Part shown: positions 1 to 5,721 of the stretch, in pieces
Position numbering within the stretch: position 1 is the first letter of the stretch
Layout: each line of letters starts with the position of its first letter
Assembly: GCA_027080725.1 (NCBI GenBank)
Contig: JALWRC010000074.1
Coordinates: forward strand, 1-53,072
DNA: 53,072 nucleotides
Origin: Saprospiraceae bacterium
GTDB taxonomy: Bacteria; Bacteroidota; Bacteroidia; Chitinophagales; Saprospiraceae
Reading direction: 5' to 3'
Notes under the pieces: generated by a model
The model's input: the letters and a program-made list of their open reading frames with translations, nothing else
Told to the model about the DNA's origin: nothing
Databases searched by the model: none
Made by a program: the position numbers and the translations under genes

Positions 1-607
1 ACAGGCTTTAACGGCGGTTCGCAGAACGACTATTTCATTTCGGATAATGGCTTGCGATAGTACCTACTAAAACTTGAGCACGCTTCGAAAAGCTTCTTTG
101 TCGCTAAACTCGGTGTCGCCAGTATTCGCTGCACTGACGAATTTCCCACTTGAATCCCGCATAATCAGGACTTTCACCCGACTAGTTTAATTTCCAAATT
201 CTTTGTACTTTTACACAGAATTTATATAGTAGCCATTCAAGGCACACACAATGTGCAGGACATCCATGCCTCCTATCGTCGGCACGGTGGCTGCATTGAA
301 CGCTTTTTGAGAATGTAGCATGGGCAATGTTCCTATTTTATTTGCTTCAGCTTTTGCCGTTCGCTTCAGCCCTTTGCCGTTCGCTTCAGCGAACGGTCTA
401 AAAGTTAGAAAAGATTGGCTTTAGCCACATAAAAACGTGTGTCTGGATTCTTTTGCTTTTGCTGCGATTGAATTTTGAGTTTACCTGAAATGTGCATCTT
501 GTAATACACAAAAACATTATCAAACATTACAACTTAATAAGATTATAGTATCTTTATGAGATTAGAAGTCTTTATATTGAAATGTAAGTGCAATAAAAAG
601 TATCAAA
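1..607. other. Intergenic, decayed sequence with short tandem repeat
   Basis: No convincing complete gene. A short plus-strand open frame runs off the left edge and stops at 58-60, and a 31-codon minus-strand frame (ATG at 162, stop at 67-69) reads like real protein; both may be remnants of disrupted genes. A 20-bp unit beginning TTTGCCGTTCGCTTCAGC is repeated twice at 353-392. Its second copy forms a 9-bp hairpin, CCGTTCGCTTCAGCGAACGG, at 377-396. The last 150 bp before the next gene is AT-rich and probably holds its promoter. Confidence 0.4.
353..396. repeat. Two-copy 20-bp tandem repeat with hairpin
   Basis: TTTGCCGTTCGCTTCAGC occurs at 353-370 and 373-390. The second copy continues into GAACGG, so CCGTTCGCT (377-385) pairs with AGCGAACGG (388-396). 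It could be a short REP-like hairpin. No run of T follows, so a terminator role is not supported. Confidence 0.6.
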
Positions 608-1330
608 ATGAAATATTACCAATTACATACAGCTTGTGGAATAAATGACAATATCATTGGAGAGGGTGGGAGGATGATAGATCCTGAATTATATCCTGAA
701 GGAGGATGGAAAGAGTATAGGAAACAATTTAAAATCCAACCCACTGCCCCATTCTACGAACAAAAGGAGTATTTTCCACCGGAACCCGACCACCTGGTGT
801 ATGATCCTAAAATCCCTTTTGAAGGAGAGGATCTTATGATGGTAATTAGTCCAACGGAAATTCTTGTCAGCCAAAGAGTAAAGGAGGTATTTGATCGCTT
901 TCCTTTGCCTCCTCATGTGTTAGGGCCAATGTATATAGTCCATAGGGATGATGTATATACTTATTGGTACTATGATTTTTATTATCATAATCTTGAGTGG
1001 ATCGATTATGAAAGGACTTCTTTTTTCAATAATTCGTCCATTACAAGGCTTGATCCTGAAGAGAAGCGGGACTATGTTAAAGTATCCGACCATCAAGATC
1101 TAATTGCAAAAAGGCTTTCTAAAGATAGAGATATAACACGTTTATTTAGGTCATCGGCTGATCCTATCATCTTGAGGAAGGACTATCCATATGCAATAGT
1201 TTCTTTTATAGGGATAGTCATAGGTATTGGCAATTTAATGATAAATCAGGAGTTATATGAGGCGCTCAATACGGCAGGATGTACCAACAATTTTTACTTT
1301 CTAGAGAAAAGTATAGTTCAGGGACCTTAA
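608..1330 (+). CDS. Hypothetical protein, possible polymorphic-toxin immunity protein
   Basis: This 240-residue soluble protein has no signal peptide and no strong membrane segment; there is a short hydrophobic stretch near residue 200 (IVSFIGIVIGIG). It is rich in Tyr, Asp and Pro. The C-terminal pattern (LYEALNTAGCTNNFYFLEK) resembles the end of DUF1629/MXAN_0049-type immunity proteins, in which a helix 'LxxxLxxAG' precedes a strand. That comparison is from memory of the family and is weak. It stands alone with no toxin gene beside it, in an AT-rich segment that also contains broken genes, which would fit an orphan immunity gene. The ATG at 608 follows an AT-rich leader without a clear Shine-Dalgarno, as is usual in Bacteroidota. 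Confidence 0.5.
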   Translation: MKYYQLHTACGINDNIIGEGGRMIDPELYPEGGWKEYRKQFKIQPTAPFYEQKEYFPPEPDHLVYDPKIPFEGEDLMMVISPTEILVSQRVKEVFDRFPLPPHVLGPMYIVHRDDVYTYWYYDFYYHNLEWIDYERTSFFNNSSITRLDPEEKRDYVKVSDHQDLIAKRLSKDRDITRLFRSSADPIILRKDYPYAIVSFIGIVIGIGNLMINQELYEALNTAGCTNNFYFLEKSIVQGP

Positions 1331-1390
1331 AGCTTCAGGGACATTATCCTAAAAATTGGGGTAACTACAGGTTATCTTCCCGGTCGTTAT

Positions 1391-1936
1391 TTATTCACTG
1401 TCTCTATTAAATCCAATTCTCTTTCTGGATTCTTGTTCTATTCTATCTTTTTTTTCTTTAAGCAGCTGTTTTAAATGCTCGAACAATACTACTATCTGAT
1501 GATCATGACTGGATATATGGTTTTCTATTTCTTTCATCTTTTCCAACAGTTCTTTGTGGGTACTCATCCACTCCCGAAGCTTGACGAAAGTATCAATGAT
1601 AACAATATTTACTTTCTCCGCTCAAACACTTCTGAGAACACTTGATAACATTAATATACCGTGTTCTGTAAATGCATACGGTGGATATTTTGAGTATTTC
1701 CCATGCCCTAAGATCACATTTTGTGACCTTAGGATTTCCTTGTACTCCTCTTTCGTTAGCTTGAACATATACCGCTCAGGAAAACGATTTATATTCCTTT
1801 TTACCTGTTGGTTTAGTATTCTTGTTTCGACCTCGTAGAGCTCAGCAAGGTCATCAGACAACATAACTTTCTTGCCTCTAATCTCATATATTTTTCGTGC
1901 TATTAATGCTTCTTTTATTTCTAATCCTTTACCCAT
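1391..1936 (-). pseudogene. ORF6N-domain protein gene with in-frame stop
   Basis: The first 104 codons encode an ORF6N domain: [20 protein letters not shown], then [16 protein letters not shown], and [17 protein letters not shown]. Family members continue after LRS with 'ERAIxVNIxIIDTFVKLREW'. Here a TGA (complement of 1622-1624) falls exactly at that point. Reading on in the same frame gives KVNIVIIDTFVKLREWMSTH and a charged helical tail ending at a TAA complementary to 1391-1393. The full frame is 182 codons including both stops, the usual family size, so a single nonsense change rather than a frameshift broke it. ORF6N proteins are KilA-N-related phage or accessory DNA-binding proteins. 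The 104-residue product may still be made. Confidence 0.7.
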
Positions 1937-1988
1937 AGAACAAAGATATTTTCTTTATTACTAAGAATGTAATCTTAGGTTGATTATT

Positions 1989-2183
1989 TTAACGGATGAT
2001 GTAAGTATATTTGTTTACTGGTTCAAAATGGATATGCTGTTTTACTGTAAGACCATGAATTTGCGCTTCCTCTAACAACCTTAACACTCGTGGTGACAAT
2101 GTTTACCAACTTTCCAGTAGCATTTTTGTTAATGTCTCGCCAATACCAGTAGGCAAGCCGTGAAATAATTTTAAGGTCGAGCT
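1989..2183 (-). pseudogene. Broken small gene remnant beside a repeat element
   Basis: The minus strand reads a protein-like frame ending at TAA (complement of 1989-1991), with a C-terminus such as LRLLEEAQIHGLTVKQHIHF. The same frame upstream reads GLPTGIGETLTKMLLESW, then one in-frame TAA. The frame begins where the inverted-repeat element at 2184-2371 ends. Beyond that element an ATG overlaps the stop of the adenosyltransferase gene, in the sequence ATGGGAAAAGTGA, and opens a short frame. The original gene may have started there and been interrupted by the element. I do not recognise the family. Confidence 0.35.
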
Positions 2184-2371
2184 AGTGCTACAGGAACAAA
2201 GTTCAACCAGTATTAAACGCCGCTATTTTTCTCTGAATCGAGGCGCTTAAACAGGAGCTATGCCGTAGTATAGTGACTGTTTGAGCAACAAAGAGTCAGA
2301 GGAAAAGAGAAGACGCAATGCATTGCGTCTGTACACTCTATACTGGATTTATATTTTGTTCCTGGCGCACT
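2184..2371. mobile_element. Diverged family 1 inverted-repeat element (188 bp)
   Basis: The ends are inverted: AGTGCTACAGGAACAAAG on the left and CTTTGTTCC-like sequence ending in GGCGCACT on the right. The core, on the minus strand, matches the family 1 core at 5018-5182 and 15115-15279: TTGCTCAAACAGTCA, then GGCATAGCTCCTGTTTAAG, then CGCCTCGATT. It carries an extra palindrome, GACGCAATGCATTGCGTC, absent from the two 165-bp copies. It encodes nothing. It sits between the adenosyltransferase stop and the gene remnant at 1989-2183. Confidence 0.65.
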
Positions 2372-2396
2372 GTGTTGACAAGCGGTCTCCCGTCTT

Positions 2397-2954
2397 TCAC
2401 TTTTCCCATAGTGTTTCCTTGTCGTTCATCCTATGGACGATATAGCGGGAGAAGACAAACAGATAATCGGAGAGGCGATTCATAAATTGGATCATGACAG
2501 GGTCAGCCAATGCTCCGGAGCGTTGGAGTGTGACCATTCGCCGTTCTGCTCGCCGGCAAACGGTCCGGCACACATGGGCAATAGCAGCGGCTTTATTCCC
2601 ACCCGGCAGAATAAAGTTCTTTAACACGGGCAATTCCTCATTCATTGCATCCATGGCTTTTTCAAGGTCTTTGATGTCCGCTTTTCCGGGCATCGGCAGT
2701 TGGAATTCTGCTCTTTTTTCCGGAGCAACGGCGAGTTGGCCTCCGATGTCAAACAGGGTGTTTTGAATGCGTTTTAGGCGGGTGTCTTCACGCATTCCTT
2801 CGGGCAATTCAGCGATAAGCATCCCCATAAAAGCATTGAGTTCATCCACGGTGCCGTAGGCTTCTATTCGGATATCATCTTTATGAAGGCGTGTCCCTCC
2901 AAAGAGGGAGGTCATGCCCTTGTCTCCTGTTTTGGTGTAAATCTTAGATGCCAT
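2397..2954 (-). CDS. PduO-type ATP:cob(I)alamin adenosyltransferase
   Basis: It transfers the adenosyl group of ATP to cob(I)alamin to make coenzyme B12. This 185-residue protein has the PduO-type pattern: N-terminal ATP loop TKTGDKGMTSLFGG (residues 7-20), YGTVDELNAFMG (33-44), then the ILPGG and CRTVCRRAERR segment and RLSDYLFVFSRY near the C-terminus. The chosen start is the ATG giving MASKIYTKTGDKG; an upstream in-frame ATG at 2987 would add 11 unconserved residues. The methylmalonyl-CoA epimerase at 43751 in the same window fits a B12-dependent methylmalonyl-CoA mutase pathway. The end of the gene abuts the element at 2184-2371. Confidence 0.93.
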   Translation of the reverse strand: MASKIYTKTGDKGMTSLFGGTRLHKDDIRIEAYGTVDELNAFMGMLIAELPEGMREDTRLKRIQNTLFDIGGQLAVAPEKRAEFQLPMPGKADIKDLEKAMDAMNEELPVLKNFILPGGNKAAAIAHVCRTVCRRAERRMVTLQRSGALADPVMIQFMNRLSDYLFVFSRYIVHRMNDKETLWEK

Positions 2955-3368
2955 AATACGATTGCCGGTTTGATTTGCTTTTGGCAAAGGTAGGGCATAA
3001 TTGGGCGAGAGGGCGTAATCCCGGCATAAAAATCCGGTTTAATGGTTTACGTCCCTGAAATAGGCCAGGCAAAAAAATCTAATATCGCCAAGGCGTCACA
3101 AATGGTAATAAATAACACCTTTATAGAACCACAACCTGTGATGCCGCGGCGTTATAAGGCACAACTTGTGACGCTGCAGCGTTATTAGGACACAACAGGT
3201 TTATGTCCTGTAATGACTTCAAGGTGTTTTTCTGAATATTGATTTAGAAGAAAAAATCGGGCGCCCGGGAGTCAAAGGTTATCAGATAAAACGTTTAGCA
3301 CCTCCATTTGTAGTATGCCACAAATTTGCGCGTTTAGTACAGTTTGTAATACATATGCTTTAATGCAC
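2955..3368. other. Intergenic region with 30-bp palindromic repeats
   Basis: This 414-bp gap separates the start of the adenosyltransferase gene from the end of menC. It contains the tandem 30-bp repeats at 3130-3189 and, just after them, a short hairpin made of GGACA and TGTCC. Otherwise I see no gene. Confidence 0.5.
3130..3189 (+). repeat. Tandem pair of 30-bp compound-palindrome repeats (family 3)
   Basis: Two adjacent units of 30 bp share the pattern CACAACyTGTGAyGC followed by yGCrGCGTTATwAGG, with a partial third CACAAC at 3191. Each unit contains the near-palindrome CACAAcTTGTG and a second palindrome (CCGCGG or GCTGCAGC). A single inverted copy lies at 8876-8905. Confidence 0.75.
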
Positions 3369-4400
3369 TTATTTTAAAATAAGGGTATTTTCGTCATAAC
3401 TCAGCCTTCCGTTTTGTATATACAAGGGGGAGGGAAAGTTGTTGGTGTACAAGCTTCCCGTTCCGAGTCCTTGATAGGTAGAGGTATTGAGGGTGGCGGT
3501 CCATTGGGCGATGGCATTGAGTCCGATGTTGGATTCGAGTGCAGAGGTGACCCACCATCCGGTGCCCAGGGATTCCGCCATTTCAATCCAGTGCTCAGAG
3601 GCGGCAAATCCTCCGGTAAAACTCGGTTTTAGGATAATGTAGTGCGGGCGAATGGTCTCCAACATTTGTCGTTGCCGGGTGCTATCGTGCAAGGGAATCA
3701 GTTCCTCATCGAGGGCAATCGGAATCGGTGACTGAGTCACCAAATCCGCCATTTCATACCACCTTCCGGCAGGAATGGGTTGCTCGATGCTGTGTATGTC
3801 GAGCGGCGCCATCGCATCGAGAAACTTCAGGGCATTTTGGGGAGTGAAAGCACCGTTGGCATCGACCCGGAGAATCAGGTCCCGTCGGGTAAAATGCCCG
3901 CGGATATAACGCAATACGTCCAACTCCTGCTCGAAATCAATCGCACCGATTTTCATTTTGATACAGGTGTACCCTGCCGCAATCTTCTGCTCGACTTGCC
4001 GGAGCATATTTTCCTTGTCCCCCATCCATATCAGTCCGTTGATGGGTATGGAGCGCTCCCCTCGAGTAAATCCGGAAGAGTAGTATCTCTGTTGCCCTCC
4101 ATTGCGCAGGTCCAGAATAGCCATTTCGAGACCGGCCCGGATTGAAGGCCATTGGAGGTACGCTTCGGGTTTTGGGGCTTGGCCTCCATTGATCCTTTGG
4201 CACAAGGAAGTCAACACCTCCTCGTACCCGGGTCGGTCATCCCAGCTTAAGCCTTTGAGGAGGCCGCACTCGCCAATACCGCTCTTTCCATCGTTGTCAG
4301 TGAGTTGGATAAACCAACTCTCCTTCGTGCGGAGTGTCCCCCTGGAGGTCCCGGCGGGAGTTTTAAACCGGAGGGTATGTTTAAACCATTTTGCCTGCAT
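3369..4400 (-). CDS. menC: o-Succinylbenzoate synthase (MenC)
   Basis: It dehydrates SHCHC to o-succinylbenzoate in menaquinone synthesis, in the cytoplasm. The 343-residue protein is an enolase-superfamily enzyme with an N-terminal capping domain and a barrel. The catalytic lysine pair is KMK (148, 150). Metal ligands are Asp180 (RVDANGAF), Glu206 (IEQPI) and Asp231 (ALDEEL). The second catalytic lysine is Lys258 (ILKPS). The ending GWWVTSALESNIGLNAIAQW is characteristic of the Bacteroidota MenC group. Dipeptide epimerases share the fold, but the SALESNIGLNAIAQW segment favours MenC. No other men gene is adjacent. Confidence 0.88.
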   Translation of the reverse strand: MQAKWFKHTLRFKTPAGTSRGTLRTKESWFIQLTDNDGKSGIGECGLLKGLSWDDRPGYEEVLTSLCQRINGGQAPKPEAYLQWPSIRAGLEMAILDLRNGGQQRYYSSGFTRGERSIPINGLIWMGDKENMLRQVEQKIAAGYTCIKMKIGAIDFEQELDVLRYIRGHFTRRDLILRVDANGAFTPQNALKFLDAMAPLDIHSIEQPIPAGRWYEMADLVTQSPIPIALDEELIPLHDSTRQRQMLETIRPHYIILKPSFTGGFAASEHWIEMAESLGTGWWVTSALESNIGLNAIAQWTATLNTSTYQGLGTGSLYTNNFPSPLYIQNGRLSYDENTLILK

Positions 4401-4686
4401 TTAGAATGCTTTATTTAACGACGGTGATAGATCATCAGTACATAAAAAGTAAATGCCCAAAGGGTATTTTTAAATGGATGGCAAGGTAGCAAAAAAATAC
4501 CTTTTCCAGGTGCTACACGAATGAAAGGTGGGTATTATAAACCGTACAATACTGAATTGCGCATGTCTGAAAGAAGAAATGGAATTTGCATCAATATGGC
4601 AGGAAATGCAGAAGCAGAGTGCGGAAATGGTTGTGGAACAAATTGTTTGTGAAATTTGTTTCCAAAGTGAATTAAATGACTTAATT

Positions 4687-4923
4687 ATGTCTACAGCAGA
4701 ATTGCAAAATCAACTAATAAGAAAGGTAGTAAACATCAATAAGGATTATTTATTAGAGGAGTTATTAAACATCATTGAATTAGAAACATCCGATGATATA
4801 GTTCAACTTACCAACTTTGAAAAGGAGCAAATTGATATTGGGCTTAGGCAAATTAAAAATGGAGAAACGATAACCAATGAAGCTGTTGAGAAAGAAATGA
4901 AAGACTTGCTCGCTAATGATTAA
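4687..4923 (+). CDS. Antitoxin of a ParD/ParE-like toxin-antitoxin pair
   Basis: This 78-residue acidic, helical protein starts MSTAELQNQLIRKVVNINKD and ends with EKEMKDLLAND. The pattern of a short N-terminal segment, a central region and a C-terminal 'GxxxTNEAVEKExKxxL' helix is typical of the small antitoxins encoded just before RelE/ParE toxins in Bacteroidota. An in-frame ATG at 4528 would add 53 unconserved residues; I chose 4687 because it matches the family's length. Its stop overlaps the toxin start (ATG at 4916), which implies translational coupling. The toxin is now broken, so this antitoxin is probably an orphan. Confidence 0.7.
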   Translation: MSTAELQNQLIRKVVNINKDYLLEELLNIIELETSDDIVQLTNFEKEQIDIGLRQIKNGETITNEAVEKEMKDLLAND

Positions 4924-4933
4924 AACTGTAATA

Positions 4934-5262
4934 TAGTGCTTGCCAGGAAACTGTCAAATTTTATGAAATGAAAGATTTTGGATGAGATTTTTCATTTTTC
5001 GAGACGAAGTGATGTATAGTGCTCCGCGCAGAAAATAACTACCCATATACCCTCGCTCTATTCTCCTGACTCTTCGTTGCTCAAACAGTCATTGTGCTAC
5101 AGCATAACTCCTGTTTGAGCGCCTCGATTCAGCAAAAAACTGCTTCGGTTGCTAAGGGTATTTATTTCATACACGGAGCACTTGGGTATCAGTGAGTTGA
5201 GAAAAATAAAAAGATTGCCAAAAGATACATTTCTAATTTTGAAGAGTTTTCTCGCAGGCACT
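4934..5262 (+). mobile_element. Family 2 inverted-repeat element, interrupted by a family 1 element
   Basis: The left end is TAGTGCTTGCCAGGAAACT and the right end AGTTTTCTCGCAGGCACT, an imperfect terminal inverted repeat. The target ATA is duplicated at 4931-4933 and 5263-5265. The 165-bp family 1 element occupies 5018-5182. Without it this copy is 164 bp and matches the inverse of 24017-24179 along its whole length. It has no coding capacity. Confidence 0.8.
5018..5182 (+). mobile_element. Family 1 inverted-repeat element nested in family 2
   Basis: It is 165 bp, the same length as the copy at 15115-15279 and roughly 85-87% identical by eye. The ends are AGTGCTCCGCGCAGAAAATA and, inverted, a sequence ending CGGAGCACT. 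The centre is a hairpin in which GCTCAAAC pairs with GTTTGAGC around GTGC/GCAT arms. Non-autonomous; no open frame of significance. Confidence 0.8.
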
Positions 5263-5668
5263 ATAAGGACAAAACAGGCTAAGAATCAAAGAAAAGCAAT
5301 TCTTAAATACTGGATAGGCCGAAATAAAAGCAACACCTATTCAGCAAAATTAAACGTCCTCTTTGGAATTGCTGTAACAACTTTGTCCCGTCAACCTAAA
5401 TTAGGAAGGCCGACAGAAATTGAGAATATCAGACAAAGAATAATTAAAAACTACAAAATGTTTTACAAGATTGAAAAATCGAACATTTATATAATTGCAC
5501 TAGTTGATATGAGAAGAGCTCCCGATACCATTCGAAAAATGTTAGAGTAGAGTACTACCACGCATACATGATTTGCACTATTTGCTGCAATGATTTTAAC
5601 CATTTATATCCAAACCTCCTTATCATCCACTATCTAAAATTGCACTTTGCAATTTACACTAATTGGAA

Positions 5669-5710
5669 AATACCAAAGCCCGGAACGATTTCGTCCCGGG
5701 CTTTGGTATT
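5669..5710. terminator. Strong terminator downstream of clpB
   Basis: AATACCAAAGCCCGG (5669-5683) pairs perfectly with CCGGGCTTTGGTATT (5696-5710) around a short loop. It lies 12 bp beyond the clpB stop. The stem is symmetrical, with A-rich sequence on its left side, which gives a T-run for minus-strand transcripts. Confidence 0.8.
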
Positions 5711-5721
5711 GCGTCCTTATC

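Larger units (their letters stand above)
4916..5550 (+). pseudogene. RelE/ParE-family toxin gene split by nested repeat elements
   Basis: The toxin begins ATG at 4916, inside the antitoxin's last codons, giving six codons (MIKTVI). A family 2 element follows at 4934-5262. The rest of the toxin resumes in frame at 5266 with RTKQAKNQRKAILKYWIGRN and ends SNIYIIALVDMRRAPDTIRK plus MLE. Removing the element and one copy of the 3-bp ATA duplication restores a 100-residue frame, the normal ParE length. An open frame starting at 5149 fuses element-derived residues to the toxin body; whether it is expressed is unknown. It is a textbook-like inactivation of a toxin in which the antitoxin survives. Confidence 0.75.

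Noticed and set aside
120-200. Group II intron-like wording (GGTGAAAGTCC..)
   Set aside because: Only a short resemblance. No domain V hairpin and no intron-encoded reverse transcriptase are present.
3414-4404. Several plus-strand frames of 70-120 codons opposite menC
   Set aside because: They lie antisense to a well-conserved enzyme and have no family motifs.
5149-5265. N-terminal part of the frame that starts at 5149
   Set aside because: These residues are encoded by the two repeat elements. Only the part from 5266 on matches the ParE toxin, so I called a split pseudogene from 4916 instead.
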